64,000 nucleotides of DNA. Origin: Saprospiraceae bacterium. GTDB taxonomy: Bacteria; Bacteroidota; Bacteroidia; Chitinophagales; Saprospiraceae. The stretch spans positions 2,299,501-2,363,500 of the forward strand of contig JADJXG010000001.1 of the NCBI GenBank assembly GCA_016715965.1, in the 5' to 3' direction. Positions 42,687 to 52,401 of the stretch are shown here, piece by piece. The position numbers were made by a program, and so were the translations under genes. The notes under the pieces are model-generated. The model had not been told where the DNA came from. It saw nothing but the letters and a program-made list of their open reading frames with translations, and searched no databases. Every line of letters begins with the position of its first letter. The first letter of the stretch is position 1.

Positions 42687-43616
42687 TTAATATTCCAACC
42701 TCAATTCTTTGCGGAAAACTGAATCTTTGTTTTGATTTAAATTCCAATAATCTTTTTTGGTTCTTTGTTTTAAAACTGCGGTTGTAGTTAATTCTTCCTT
42801 GCCATCCAGATAGCTCTCTTTCCAACCAATGATTGGATAAGGAGCTGAATTCGTAAACTGAATTTCAAGAGTTCGTTTAAAGTCGGGAAATTTGATGGTA
42901 TAGATTCCAACACCGATGTCATTTTTTTGCAGGGAGCACAAAGCGGTGACGGCTTCTGATTTGTGATGCTTGAGTCTGGTATAGAAAACGCCCGGGATCA
43001 TTTTTATTTCACCCAGGGGCAAACCATCCGGATGAATTCGGATTAAGTTCCAGATTCCATCTTCCGTCCAGATGACGGGCTGTTTGATTTCCTGATCTGC
43101 CTCAGATTCGAAATAGGAAAACGATCTAATCAAATAATGATCGGATTTTTGATTGAATTGGGTAAATATTTGTCCACACCATTCTGAGACGGTTCCAGCG
43201 ATTTTAAGGGGATAAAGTGATTCTGCATGATTGATAGGGCTGAATACACTCAACATTAAAGAATACGGGTATATTCCTGTATGAAAACGTTTGGTCATGT
43301 TGAGTTTTAAAATTTTAATTTGATCTTTGTTATTGTCTGAAGATTGATCCAATTTAACTTGTTTTTTTCTGGAAAAATCTTCGCTCACAAAAATCATCAT
43401 TGCTTCCCCCCTTCTTATTTCTCCATATCGGGCTTGCAACAACTGAAAACTGTTTAATTCGGCTTTACCATCAAACCAATACTGATCCATTGGTGTATTG
43501 TTCTTTGACAAATCATTGGTTGAAGAGAAGCTGGTTTCATTTATTTTGGAAGAGTTCAGTATGCAGGATTGTAAGAAAATTGCAAGCCATGCAAAATGAA
43601 AAACTTTAATCCACAT
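42687..43616 (-). CDS. Conserved Bacteroidota lipoprotein (YWFDGKAE family)
   Basis: The 309-residue protein has a lipobox ending LQSC (about Cys18). The mature protein begins YWFDGKAELNSFQLLQARYGEIRRGEA and continues with IFVSEDFSRKKQVKLD and KRFHTGIYPYSLMLSVF, then VSEWCGQIFTQFN. I know this pattern as a conserved Bacteroidota protein sometimes annotated, probably wrongly, as septum formation inhibitor Maf; it shows none of the Maf nucleotide-pyrophosphatase motifs. Function unknown, periplasmic and lipid-anchored. It precedes the DUF2490 gene by 30 bp on the same strand. Confidence 0.7.
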   Translation of the reverse strand: MWIKVFHFAWLAIFLQSCILNSSKINETSFSSTNDLSKNNTPMDQYWFDGKAELNSFQLLQARYGEIRRGEAMMIFVSEDFSRKKQVKLDQSSDNNKDQIKILKLNMTKRFHTGIYPYSLMLSVFSPINHAESLYPLKIAGTVSEWCGQIFTQFNQKSDHYLIRSFSYFESEADQEIKQPVIWTEDGIWNLIRIHPDGLPLGEIKMIPGVFYTRLKHHKSEAVTALCSLQKNDIGVGIYTIKFPDFKRTLEIQFTNSAPYPIIGWKESYLDGKEELTTTAVLKQRTKKDYWNLNQNKDSVFRKELRLEY

Positions 43617-43661
43617 TTGAAAAGAATTATTGGAAATAAAACAAGGATCAGGCTATTAGGT

Positions 43662-44351
43662 TTACACCATGTCCGTATCTGTCAGCAGATCAGGTCGTCG
43701 TTCTTTGGTTCTTTTAATAGACTCCTCAAAACGCCATTCTGCAATTTTAGCCTCGTGGCCACTTAATAAAACATCAGGAACTTTTAATCCCTTGAATTCT
43801 GCGGGTCTGGTGTAAACGGGAGGAGCCAGCAGTTGGTCCTGAAATGAATCTGTAAGTGCCGATGTTTCATCGTTCAATACGCCGGGAATTAATCTACCTA
43901 TGCTGTCCACCAATACCGCTGCAGCCAGTTCCCCGCCACTTAATACATAGTCCCCAATAGAAATTTCCTGTGTGACATAGAGATCTCTGATTCTTTGATC
44001 AATGCCTTTATAATGGCCGCAGATCAAAAGAAGATTTTCTTTCAGGCTTAGTTGATTGGCTATTTTTTGATGGAGTGTGGTGCCATCGGGAGTCAGATAG
44101 ATGACCTCATCATAAGAAGTCACGGACGTTAAGGATTCAATGCAATTTGCGAGGGGCTCTGCCATCAAAACCATTCCGGCACCTCCGCCAAAAGCATAAT
44201 CATCCACCTGTTTGTAATTGCCGCTTCCAAAAACCCTCAGATCAATCAGATTTACTTCCAGGAGATTTTTTTCTCTGGATCTTTTCAAAATGGAATGTGA
44301 AAACGGGCTGTGTAAAAGCTCCGGAACGACAGAAATAATATCAATGCGCAT
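43662..44351 (-). CDS. trmD: tRNA (guanine-N1)-methyltransferase
   Basis: The 229-residue protein has the TrmD trefoil-knot SPOUT fold: MRIDIISVVPELL at the start, DYAFGGGAGMVLM (about 50-62) and GDYVLSGGELAAAV (about 130-143), the SAM-binding knot. It methylates G37 of tRNAs reading C-starting codons, preventing frameshifts, in the cytoplasm. Usually next to rplS and rimM, but here it lies with unrelated genes, 45 bp after an FKBP gene. Housekeeping gene, supporting host chromosome identity. Confidence 0.97.
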   Translation of the reverse strand: MRIDIISVVPELLHSPFSHSILKRSREKNLLEVNLIDLRVFGSGNYKQVDDYAFGGGAGMVLMAEPLANCIESLTSVTSYDEVIYLTPDGTTLHQKIANQLSLKENLLLICGHYKGIDQRIRDLYVTQEISIGDYVLSGGELAAAVLVDSIGRLIPGVLNDETSALTDSFQDQLLAPPVYTRPAEFKGLKVPDVLLSGHEAKIAEWRFEESIKRTKERRPDLLTDTDMV

Positions 44352-44396
44352 GGCCTGAGGACAATGAATGATCGTCCTGATTTTAAAAACTCTACC

Positions 44397-45068
44397 TTAT
44401 TCTATGCCCAGCAACTCTACTTCAAAAATCAAAGCCGAATAAGGTTTGATATCACCGCCGGCTCCTTTTTCTCCATAGGCGAGTTGGTAAGGTATGAACA
44501 ACCTAAATTTTGAACCAACCGGCATCAACTGCAATGCTTCGGTCCAACCTTTGATTACATTGCTGAGTGGAAATGAAATGGGCTCACCCCGATCTACCGA
44601 ACTATCAAACACCTTTCCATTGATCAATGTGCCGTGATAATGCGTTTTTACTTTATCATTCGCCGTGGGTTTTGGGCCTGTACCCATGGTGAGCACTTCA
44701 TATTGAAGGCCGCTGGCGGTTGTAATGATTCCCGGTTTCTTGGCATTTACTTCCAGAAATTTTTCACCTTCCATTTTATTGCCTTCATGTTGTTTTTCCT
44801 GAAGTTTTGAAATGGTTTTAGAATAAAATTCCGAAGCATCTTTCATATTGATTTTGGGATCTTTTCCGGCCAACATTGTTTCAAGCGCTTCTGTCAAATC
44901 TGAAGATGAAATTTTTTCAATGCCTTGTTGTTTCAGTGAATTGCCAAACAACACCCCAAGGCTGTAACTAAATGTATCCATTTTTATCGTTTTGTTTTGG
45001 GCAGAAACTGCTTGAATAAAAAGCATACTGCAAATAATAATCCATAAATTTTTTGAGAAATTAATCAT
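44397..45068 (-). CDS. FKBP-type peptidyl-prolyl isomerase (FkpA/Mip-like)
   Basis: The 223-residue protein has a signal peptide (about 1-23, ending SAQ), a helical dimerisation part with FGNSLKQQGIEKI (about 40-110), then the FKBP domain: VKTHYHGTLINGKVFDSS, GWTEALQLMPVGSKFRLFIP and AYGEKGAGG. The double domain is that of FkpA/Mip, periplasmic folding helpers. Its ATG overlaps the stop of the M20 gene by 4 bp, so the pair is coupled. Confidence 0.93.
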   Translation of the reverse strand: MINFSKNLWIIICSMLFIQAVSAQNKTIKMDTFSYSLGVLFGNSLKQQGIEKISSSDLTEALETMLAGKDPKINMKDASEFYSKTISKLQEKQHEGNKMEGEKFLEVNAKKPGIITTASGLQYEVLTMGTGPKPTANDKVKTHYHGTLINGKVFDSSVDRGEPISFPLSNVIKGWTEALQLMPVGSKFRLFIPYQLAYGEKGAGGDIKPYSALIFEVELLGIE

Positions 45069-46435
45069 GATGCGTTCTTTTTGAGTTGTGCGTAATTTTT
45101 ATAAAAAAGAGGAATGGTTTCAATTCCCTTGTAATAATTTTCGAGACCAAAGTGTTCATTTGGGGAGTGAATGTTGTCAGAATCCAATCCAAATCCCATT
45201 AACACCGTTTTTAATCCGAGGACTTTTTCGAAAAGAGCAATAATTGGAATGCTTCCACCACCACGGGTAGGAATTGGTTTTATTCCAAAACTCTCTTCAA
45301 GGGCCATTGCCGCAGCTTTATAAGCTTCGCTGTCAGTTGGCGTAACGACCGGCTCACCACCGTGATGCTCTGTTACCTTAACCTTTACAGACTTTGGAGC
45401 GATGGCAACAAAATGTTTTTCAAAGAGTCTTGCAATTTTGGAAGAATTTTGATTGGGAACCAACCGCATTGAAATCTTGGCAAAAGCTTTGGATGGCAGG
45501 ACCGTCTTGGCTCCTTCACCAGTATATCCACCCCAAATACCATTGAGCTCGAGGGTAGGTCTGATTCCGGTTCGTTCGAGGGTGGTATAGCCTTTTTCTC
45601 CCCAAACCTCTTCTACATTCAAGTCTTTCTTGTAGTCCTCCAGATTGAAAGGGGCTTTGTTAAGATCCTTTCTTTCCTCAACACTCAAATCCATCACATC
45701 TTCATAAAATCCAGGGATGGTGATGTGATTGTTTTCATCGTGCATGGATGCGATCATTTTTGCCAGGATGGTGATTGGATTGGCCACAGCGCCTCCATAG
45801 ACTCCTGAATGCAAATCTCTGTTGGGTCCTGTGACCTCCACTTCCATATATGCGAGACCTCTCAATCCAGTTTCCAGGGAAGGAGTCTCCAATGAAATCA
45901 TGGAGGTGTCGCTCACCAGGACGATGTCGGCTTTTAATTTTTCCTTGTTGGCTTCCAGAAATGCTCCCAGATTGGCTGAACCTACCTCTTCTTCACCTTC
46001 GATGAGAAATTTGACATTGCATGGCAGCTTGTTTGTTTGAATCATTGTCTCCAGTGCTTTCACATGCATATACATCTGACCTTTGTCATCGCAGGCGCCT
46101 CTTGCATAAATTTTTCCATCTTTTACTACCGGCTCAAAGGGACCACTGGTCCAAAGATCAAGTGGGTCAGGAGGTTGAACATCATAGTGTCCATAGGTGA
46201 GGACTGTTGGAAGTTTTGGATCTACTATTTTTTGCCCAAACACAATGGGATGTCCGCCTGTGGGACAAATTTCAGCGCTGTCACAACCTGCTGCCAAAAG
46301 AGAGGCTCTTACTGCTTCTGCACAATTGGCGGTGTCTTGCTGATGTCTGGAATCTGCGCTCACAGATGGAATTCTCAATAACTCAAGCAGTTCATCCAAA
46401 AACTTTTGCTTGTTTTTTTCAATATATGGGTTCAT
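45065..46435 (-). CDS. M20-family dipeptidase/peptidase
   Basis: The 456-residue protein has the M20 zinc motifs: YGHYDVQPPD (about 81-90), ARGACDDKGQ (about 111-120), the catalytic base in EGEEEVGS (about 145-152) and the dimerisation domain with LHSGVYGGAVANP (about 210-222). It is typical of carnosinase/PepV-type dipeptidases annotated in Bacteroidota. No signal peptide, so cytoplasmic. It would complete breakdown of peptides made by the neighbouring S46, M1 and S9 enzymes (inference from position). Confidence 0.92.
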   Translation of the reverse strand: MNPYIEKNKQKFLDELLELLRIPSVSADSRHQQDTANCAEAVRASLLAAGCDSAEICPTGGHPIVFGQKIVDPKLPTVLTYGHYDVQPPDPLDLWTSGPFEPVVKDGKIYARGACDDKGQMYMHVKALETMIQTNKLPCNVKFLIEGEEEVGSANLGAFLEANKEKLKADIVLVSDTSMISLETPSLETGLRGLAYMEVEVTGPNRDLHSGVYGGAVANPITILAKMIASMHDENNHITIPGFYEDVMDLSVEERKDLNKAPFNLEDYKKDLNVEEVWGEKGYTTLERTGIRPTLELNGIWGGYTGEGAKTVLPSKAFAKISMRLVPNQNSSKIARLFEKHFVAIAPKSVKVKVTEHHGGEPVVTPTDSEAYKAAAMALEESFGIKPIPTRGGGSIPIIALFEKVLGLKTVLMGFGLDSDNIHSPNEHFGLENYYKGIETIPLFYKNYAQLKKNAS

Positions 46436-46524
46436 GATGGTTGATCTTTTTGCTTTTTAAGGAATAACAACAATATGATGGACACCTAATAATAAAATTA
46501 AACCATGAATGGTTCTGGTGTAAT

Positions 46525-48660
46525 TCATAATTCTTTGAAATCCGGAGTAATATTCATTTGATAGAACATAAAACTCAGCAAGTCAGCGGCTTCATCGATT
46601 CTTTTGGAGGTGGGCTTGCCTGCACCATGGCCCGCTGAAATGTCTACCCTAATCAGAATCGGTACCTGACCTTTTTGTGCCTTTTGGAGGGTTGCGGCAA
46701 ACTTGAAGGAATGTGCGGGTACTACTCTGTCATCGTGATCAGCAGTGGTGATCATTGTTGCAGGATATTCAGATTCTTTACAATTGTGGAGGGGTGAATA
46801 TTTGAAAAGATAATCAAATTCGTCCTTTGCATCACTCGTGCCATAATCTACAGCCCAAGCCCACCCTATGGTGAATTTGTGATAACGCAGCATGTCCAAT
46901 ACACCTACCCCGGGGAATGCGACCTTGCACATGTCCGGTTTTTGGGTAATGCACGCTCCTACCAACAAACCACCGTTCGACCTTCCTTCGATGGCCAATT
47001 TCTCTCTTGATGTAAATTTTTCCTGAACCAGAAAATCAGCGGCAGCCATAAAATCATCAAAAACATTTTGTTTTTTTTCTTTGGTGCCGGCCAAATGCCA
47101 GTCTTTGCCAAATTCTCCGCCCCCTCGGATATTCGCTACTGCCAGTATTCCCCCATGTTCGAGTAAAGGCATTTTCAGGGGATTAAAAGAAGGGGTCAAA
47201 GGAATATTAAATCCTCCATAGCCGTACAACAAGGTAGGTGCCTGACCATTTTTCCGGATCCCTTTTTTATATGTCAAAAACAAAGGTACCCTGGTGCCAT
47301 CTTTGCTATGAAACCAATGCTGTTCTGTTGTATAGTCGTCCGGATTGTGCATAGTCTTTGGAATAAAGTGGGGTTTTACTTCGTAGCTATCCAGGTCAAC
47401 TTGATAGATGCTGTTGGGTCTCTTAAATGAGCTAAAACTAAAAAATGCAAGGGCTTCATTTTCCTTACCGGAAAAACTTGCGACCGTGCCAATTTCCGGA
47501 AGCTGTAATTCTTGCAAGAAATTTCCATTTAAATCAAATATTCTGATCAGACTCGAAGCGTTTCTCATATAGCTTACGACCAGTTTTTGATGATATAATT
47601 CAACATTATTTAGTACATCGGAAGATTCTGGGATCACCACCTTCCATTGTTTTTGATCTGGTTGATTGATATTAAAAGATATTAACTTCCATCTGGCAGC
47701 ATCTGCGTTGGTCAAAACATACAATTGATCATTTGCGTTACCAATTATTCTGTAATCATCGTCCAGGGTATTTACAATTCTGATCCATTCAGAGCTTGGA
47801 TTTCGCAGATCTTTAACCATAAGTGCATTGCCGCTGGTGGATTCAGAAATGTTGAGACACAAAAATCTTTGGTCTTCGGTGATATTCGCGTATATATTTC
47901 TTTGCGGGTGATCTCTATCCTCATAAATCAATTGATCATAACTTTGATCTGTCCCCATTTTGTGATACCAAACCGAATGAAATTCATTTTTCTCCGATAG
48001 AGAAGAGCCATCGGGTTGAGGATATCTGCTGTAATAAAAACCTCCAAGGTCCCAGCTGATGCTGCTAAACTTTACCCAATGGATGGTATCTTTCATCAAA
48101 CTTTTTGTCGCCAAATCCAGAACCAGAATTTTGTTCCAATCTGAGCCGCCTGCGGACACCTGAAAAGCCAAATATTTTTCATCCTTAGAAACTGACAAGC
48201 CACTGATAGAGGTGGTACCTTCTTTGGAAAAAGTATTGGGATCAATCACCAACTCATGCTCAGAATCCAATTGGCTGCTTCGATAGAAAACATCCTGATT
48301 TTGAAGACCATTGTTTTTAAAAAAGTAGTAATGATTTTTTTCCTTTACCGGTGTAGATGACTTTTCATAATTCATCCAAAGGACCATTCGGTCTTTAAGT
48401 TTTTGACGAAATGGAATTTGGTCTAAATAGTTAAAAGTAAGTTGATTTTGCAGTCTAACCCATTCCGCAGTTTGTTCACTCCGGTCATCCTCGAGCCATC
48501 TGAAAGGGTCTGAAACAGATTGGCCGTGATATTGGTCAATCACGGTATCCATTTTGGTATCGGGATAAGAGACGGGGATGTCTTTTTGTGCATTTTTACA
48601 GCTCATCTCCATTCCGCAAAGAAACAAAACTATGGGTATAATTGGATAAACAGAGTTCAT
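46525..48660 (-). CDS. S9A prolyl oligopeptidase
   Basis: The 711-residue protein has a lipoprotein-like N-terminus (MEMSC) and an N-terminal propeller (about 70-420). The alpha/beta hydrolase domain has catalytic Ser in GRSNGGLL, Asp in DHDDRVVPAHSFK and His in ISAGHGAG. WLEDDRSEQTAEWV near the start is a family mark. It cuts proline-containing peptides after Pro, probably in the periplasm. Upstream and divergent to it is the gene at 48753. Part of the peptidase row. Confidence 0.93.
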   Translation of the reverse strand: MNSVYPIIPIVLFLCGMEMSCKNAQKDIPVSYPDTKMDTVIDQYHGQSVSDPFRWLEDDRSEQTAEWVRLQNQLTFNYLDQIPFRQKLKDRMVLWMNYEKSSTPVKEKNHYYFFKNNGLQNQDVFYRSSQLDSEHELVIDPNTFSKEGTTSISGLSVSKDEKYLAFQVSAGGSDWNKILVLDLATKSLMKDTIHWVKFSSISWDLGGFYYSRYPQPDGSSLSEKNEFHSVWYHKMGTDQSYDQLIYEDRDHPQRNIYANITEDQRFLCLNISESTSGNALMVKDLRNPSSEWIRIVNTLDDDYRIIGNANDQLYVLTNADAARWKLISFNINQPDQKQWKVVIPESSDVLNNVELYHQKLVVSYMRNASSLIRIFDLNGNFLQELQLPEIGTVASFSGKENEALAFFSFSSFKRPNSIYQVDLDSYEVKPHFIPKTMHNPDDYTTEQHWFHSKDGTRVPLFLTYKKGIRKNGQAPTLLYGYGGFNIPLTPSFNPLKMPLLEHGGILAVANIRGGGEFGKDWHLAGTKEKKQNVFDDFMAAADFLVQEKFTSREKLAIEGRSNGGLLVGACITQKPDMCKVAFPGVGVLDMLRYHKFTIGWAWAVDYGTSDAKDEFDYLFKYSPLHNCKESEYPATMITTADHDDRVVPAHSFKFAATLQKAQKGQVPILIRVDISAGHGAGKPTSKRIDEAADLLSFMFYQMNITPDFKEL

Positions 48661-48737
48661 TTTAATTAAAATTGGGTTTAAAAGTACAATGATTTCAGCT
48701 ATTTATCGAATTTGTTGGTTATTTTGATCCTTCGGAT

Positions 48738-48745
48738 TAAATTTG
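48738..48745 (+). promoter_or_regulatory. Bacteroidota -7 box for gene at 48753
   Basis: TAAATTTG matches TAnnTTTG. It lies 7 bp before ATG 48753, so the leader is very short. TTG at about 48713-48715 could serve as the -33 element. Confidence 0.5.
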
Positions 48746-48752
48746 TGGTTCA

Positions 48753-49718
48753 ATGATGACAATCTTAAAGGTCTACAGGGTTTCATATCTTTTTTCTTTA
48801 TGTCTTGTTCTGTTTTTGTCGGTTCCAAATTTTGTTTATTCTCAGGATTCGTCCAATTTAGATAGAGCGGTTGCAAAGATCTTGCGATCCATTCATGCAC
48901 TTAAAATGGAATTGGAAAGCATCAGAGATCAAATATCCTATTTGGAGACAGAAAAGGAGGAATACACAAAAAAATCGGACGTAAGAAGAATGGGTGAACT
49001 GATTCAGAACAAGGGGCAAGAAATTGCGGTAAAAGAATACAAACTTCAGCTGTTTGAGATTTTATTGTCCAAAGCCAGACGATTGGAGTATTCTCCCAAA
49101 GCTGAACAGCAAAATTTGCTGAATGGTCTGGAAAAAGAATGGATGGAGCTCGATCGAAGGAGAATAGGATTTTCCGAAGCGAGAAATTCAAAAATAAATG
49201 TGCGAATGACTTCAGAAATTTTTCCAGCGACCAGCATTTACCATTGTGAATTGAATCATCGGCCAGATCAGAATCTCATCTATACCAATCACCAATATTT
49301 ATTTTGTTATACCCCTGCTTCGATTGAAACTCATTTGACAGAAACTGAACTTGCAATTGCTGAAATAGCGATGTTAAAAAATCAAAAGAACGTTTATTTG
49401 GATTTTCGTTTAAGCTTTTCGACCAGTATGGCAGCCAAAATTTATGGATTATTTGAAGCAAATAATCCGGTTAAACTCAGTTTTTCTGACGCAAGTTTTA
49501 TTTACCTGTATGCCGCCCATTCTACCGCTGGAGAAATCAATCCTGTTGAGAATCAATGTATTTATCATTTTCAATTTTTATTGGATGATTTTCGTATAAA
49601 TGAACTCCAGAATAAATTGGCGGATCAAATGACCATCATTTGGGAAAAGGGAAAGGAAGTATTTGAAATCCATCAAATGGATCTATTTCAAAATCAAATA
49701 AAATGTCTGAAGCAATAG
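48753..49718 (+). CDS. Secreted coiled-coil protein of unknown function
   Basis: The 321-residue protein has a signal peptide (ending NFVYSQ, about residue 31). A coiled-coil region follows (about 40-130), with ILRSIHALKMELESIRDQISYLETEKEEY and repeated charged heptads. The C-terminal domain (about 140-320) resembles none I know. It overlaps the MiaE gene by 16 bp. The coiled coil suggests a structural or envelope role, but nothing more can be said. Confidence 0.65.
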   Translation: MMTILKVYRVSYLFSLCLVLFLSVPNFVYSQDSSNLDRAVAKILRSIHALKMELESIRDQISYLETEKEEYTKKSDVRRMGELIQNKGQEIAVKEYKLQLFEILLSKARRLEYSPKAEQQNLLNGLEKEWMELDRRRIGFSEARNSKINVRMTSEIFPATSIYHCELNHRPDQNLIYTNHQYLFCYTPASIETHLTETELAIAEIAMLKNQKNVYLDFRLSFSTSMAAKIYGLFEANNPVKLSFSDASFIYLYAAHSTAGEINPVENQCIYHFQFLLDDFRINELQNKLADQMTIIWEKGKEVFEIHQMDLFQNQIKCLKQ

Positions 49719-50308
49719 ACCTTACCAAACTGGGTTTGCATTTACCGACTGATCCAAGATGGGTGGATCTCACACAATTTTCTCTGGAAGATATATTGAC
49801 AGATCATGCCTATTGTGAGCAGAAAGCAGCAAGTGCTTGCATTGGATTGATCCAACAATATCCGGATTACGAAGAAATTGTCCATCAAGTAGCACCGGTG
49901 GTTACCGAAGAATGGGGGCATTTCAGACAGGTTGTAGCAGAATTACATAAGAGGGGATTAAAATTGGGATTTCAGAGAAAGGATGAATACGTCGCAGAGC
50001 TCATGAAATTTCAGAGAAAGGGTGGCAGTAAGCAAGATCGATTGTTGGATCAGTTGTTGACTTGCGCTTTGATTGAAGCGCGGAGTTGTGAGCGTTTCAG
50101 ATTACTTTCTTTGTACTTAAAAGAAGAAGATCTAAAAAAGTTTTACAAAGGGTTTATGATCTCTGAAGCAGGTCACTACAAGATGTTTATTGGTTTGGCT
50201 GAAACCTATTTTCCAAAAGGCCAGGTCCGGTCTCGTTGGAAAGAATATTTAAAATACGAAGCTGTTATTGTGCAAAAATTAAAACCGAGAGGTGACAGGA
50301 TGCACTAA
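49703..50308 (+). CDS. miaE: tRNA-(ms2io6A)-hydroxylase
   Basis: The 201-residue protein is MiaE-like: ferritin-like di-iron helices with DHAYCEQKAASACIGLI (E and H ligands, about 34-50), VTEEWGHFRQV (about 70-80), IEARSCERFRLL (about 128-139) and SEAGHYKMF (about 152-160), each giving a metal ligand. It hydroxylates the isopentenyl group of tRNA A37 using oxygen. It starts inside the end of the coiled-coil gene (16-bp overlap) and converges on the MATE gene. Confidence 0.93.
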   Translation: MSEAIDLTKLGLHLPTDPRWVDLTQFSLEDILTDHAYCEQKAASACIGLIQQYPDYEEIVHQVAPVVTEEWGHFRQVVAELHKRGLKLGFQRKDEYVAELMKFQRKGGSKQDRLLDQLLTCALIEARSCERFRLLSLYLKEEDLKKFYKGFMISEAGHYKMFIGLAETYFPKGQVRSRWKEYLKYEAVIVQKLKPRGDRMH

Positions 50309-51648
50309 ATTGTTTTTGAATGTATTTGTGATTTTGTAATATGCAAAAATCTCCTCAACAGGAATATGGCTGAAATGCTGAGACAAATCACAAATCCGCT
50401 CCAAACTCCGACAGCCTTTAGCTCAAACAAAGTGGCTAATAGATATCCGGAAGGAATTCCAATGACCCAATAAGAAATGGTAGTAATCAGTGTTGGTATT
50501 CGCACGTCCTGCAATCCCCTTAATATTCCAATTCCAATGGCCTGAACCGCATCAGAGATTTGAAATGCTGCTGCCAGCAGCATGAGCTGAGCGGCGATCT
50601 GAAGCACCTCTTGTTCCCGGGTAAATAAATGAGGAATCCATTGGTGCAATGCTGCAAGAACCAGGGCTGCAACGATGGAATAGCACAGACCGAGTTTTAG
50701 GACCAGCATGCCATTGTATCTAATTACAGAATTCTCGTTTTGACGGTAATGGCTGCCTATAAAAATAGAACCTGCAGAAGACAATCCGAGTGAAATCATA
50801 TATGTTGCGGTGGCTACAGAAATGGCAATCTGATGAGCCGCCATTTGCACAGCACCAAACCAGCCAATCATAATGGCCAACAGAGAAAAGGCAGCTACCT
50901 CACTGAAAGATTGCCAGGAAGAAGGAATCCCGAGTTTGAGAAACTTATACATTGAGGAACGATTGATATCGAATTTGAAAAGTTGATAAACTTTGAATTT
51001 AGGAGTATAGATCAAATGGATCAAAAGACCGGCAAAAATTAAAAACCTGGTGATAAAAGTAGCTAGTCCGCTCCCTTCCAATCCCATCTTTGGGAAACCC
51101 CATTTGCCAAAGACAAGTGCGATATTGAGGATGGTATTGATTGCAATTGATAGAAGGGCGATTGTCATAGGAATTCTGACCATGCCAAGTCCATCGTAAA
51201 ACTGTTTTAAAATAAAGAAACCCATCATTGGCATGAGTGACCAGCACATCCAAAAGAAAAAGGGCTTTCCAATGTCAACTATTTCCTTTTCCTGACCCAG
51301 GCGATACAGTAAAAATTCAAAGTAAAATAAGAAAGCCACGACCAATCCTGTAAGAGTCAGTACGGACAATCCAGCGCTCTGCAATACCTGTCTGCCTTTT
51401 AACAATTGATTTCTACTTGCGAGATCTGCCATCATGGGAGCGAGTGCTACAGAAAGACCCATACAGCTCACCATTGGCAAACTGAGTACACTGTTGATCA
51501 AGCCAGATGCGGCCAATTCACGATAACCGAGTTGGCCTACGATCATAGAATCAATCAGATTCAATAAAATCTGAGACAAATTACCGATGATGATGGGCCA
51601 GGCAAGTTGTAGAACAGGTCTAATTTCAGAATATGAAAAAACAGACAT
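50305..51648 (-). CDS. MATE-family multidrug/metabolite efflux transporter
   Basis: The longer frame begins at 51723, but a -7 box (TACTTTTG on the minus strand, 51686-51679) lies inside it, and 51648 gives MSVFSYSEIRPVLQLAWPII, the usual MATE start (447 residues). Twelve hydrophobic segments are visible. The MATE halves each begin with similar helices (LAWPIIIGNLSQILLNLID and a second near residue 250). It exports organic cations or drugs with Na or H counterflow. Converges with miaE, overlapping by 4 bp. Confidence 0.88.
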   Translation of the reverse strand: MSVFSYSEIRPVLQLAWPIIIGNLSQILLNLIDSMIVGQLGYRELAASGLINSVLSLPMVSCMGLSVALAPMMADLASRNQLLKGRQVLQSAGLSVLTLTGLVVAFLFYFEFLLYRLGQEKEIVDIGKPFFFWMCWSLMPMMGFFILKQFYDGLGMVRIPMTIALLSIAINTILNIALVFGKWGFPKMGLEGSGLATFITRFLIFAGLLIHLIYTPKFKVYQLFKFDINRSSMYKFLKLGIPSSWQSFSEVAAFSLLAIMIGWFGAVQMAAHQIAISVATATYMISLGLSSAGSIFIGSHYRQNENSVIRYNGMLVLKLGLCYSIVAALVLAALHQWIPHLFTREQEVLQIAAQLMLLAAAFQISDAVQAIGIGILRGLQDVRIPTLITTISYWVIGIPSGYLLATLFELKAVGVWSGFVICLSISAIFLLRRFLHITKSQIHSKTI

Positions 51649-51678
51649 CCAGGTAAAATTAATTCTGCATATATCGCT

Positions 51679-51686
51679 CAAAAGTA
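51679..51686 (-). promoter_or_regulatory. -7 box of the MATE gene
   Basis: TACTTTTG on the minus strand fits TAnnTTTG and lies 30 bp from ATG 51648, which supports that start. Confidence 0.65.
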
Positions 51687-52401
51687 TCATTTGTAAATGA
51701 AGCAGAACTAATTTTTTAGACATTGAATAATTTTGATCTGAGGATTCATTCCAACAATAGACCTCTATTTAGTTTTTTGGCATGGTTTTTTCAGATTCTT
51801 GGGATGCAGGGCGCCAATGACATCGGAGCTGCGTTCTGAATGAATGAACTGTCCTGGTAGTACATTCCTCATGTACTTAATTGTGGTTAGAAATCGCATA
51901 TTGGTTAATCATTATATTGATTGCTGATATATTATTTTATTTTTAGGGGTATGCATATATCATTCCTTCATTGATGAAGGTCTAAGTATTCCATTAAAAA
52001 ATATTTGTTTAAATATTTGAAGGCCTGATCAGATTGCGTCATCATTGCACTGTAATCAGAAGCCGATGTCATGTTTGATGCAATGATTTGTATTTAAGCA
52101 TTTCATTCTTTTATAAAGTCATTCCTTACATCATTTCATTTGCTTTCGATTATTTTCAATTTGAGCTCAGCCATGGGACTTTCAAAACTCAAACCCAGGT
52201 CAGAGGAATTGAAAAAATAACCAATTACGTAGGAGGTATTGGACCTCCAAGACTCGCAGTCTTCATACAATAACCAGTTTTCTCAAACTCACAAAACTCA
52301 TTTTCTCAACTTGATCTTCACAAAGGTCCTGGGGAGAAAATGCATTTGGTCGAAGCAAAAATTTTGTGATGTTTTTTTTATTAAATCAAATTTCTAATTG
52401 T
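51687..52401. other. Long intergenic region upstream of the giant adhesin-like gene
   Basis: About 700 bp without a believable gene; the single frame of 61 codons at 52088-52273 has no family features and unlikely composition. A small hairpin (CATTCCTTCA / TGATGAAGG) lies near 51962-51980. The region is AT-rich and presumably holds the promoter and leader of the 52402 gene, but I see no clear TAnnTTTG close to that start. Confidence 0.6.

Noticed and set aside
42687..43616. Naming this gene as septum formation inhibitor Maf
   Set aside because: No Maf motifs (SxSPRR etc.); it is a lipoprotein of a different, unnamed family.
52088..52273. 61-codon open frame upstream of the giant gene
   Set aside because: No homology that I recognise, no leader, and improbable composition; most likely chance.
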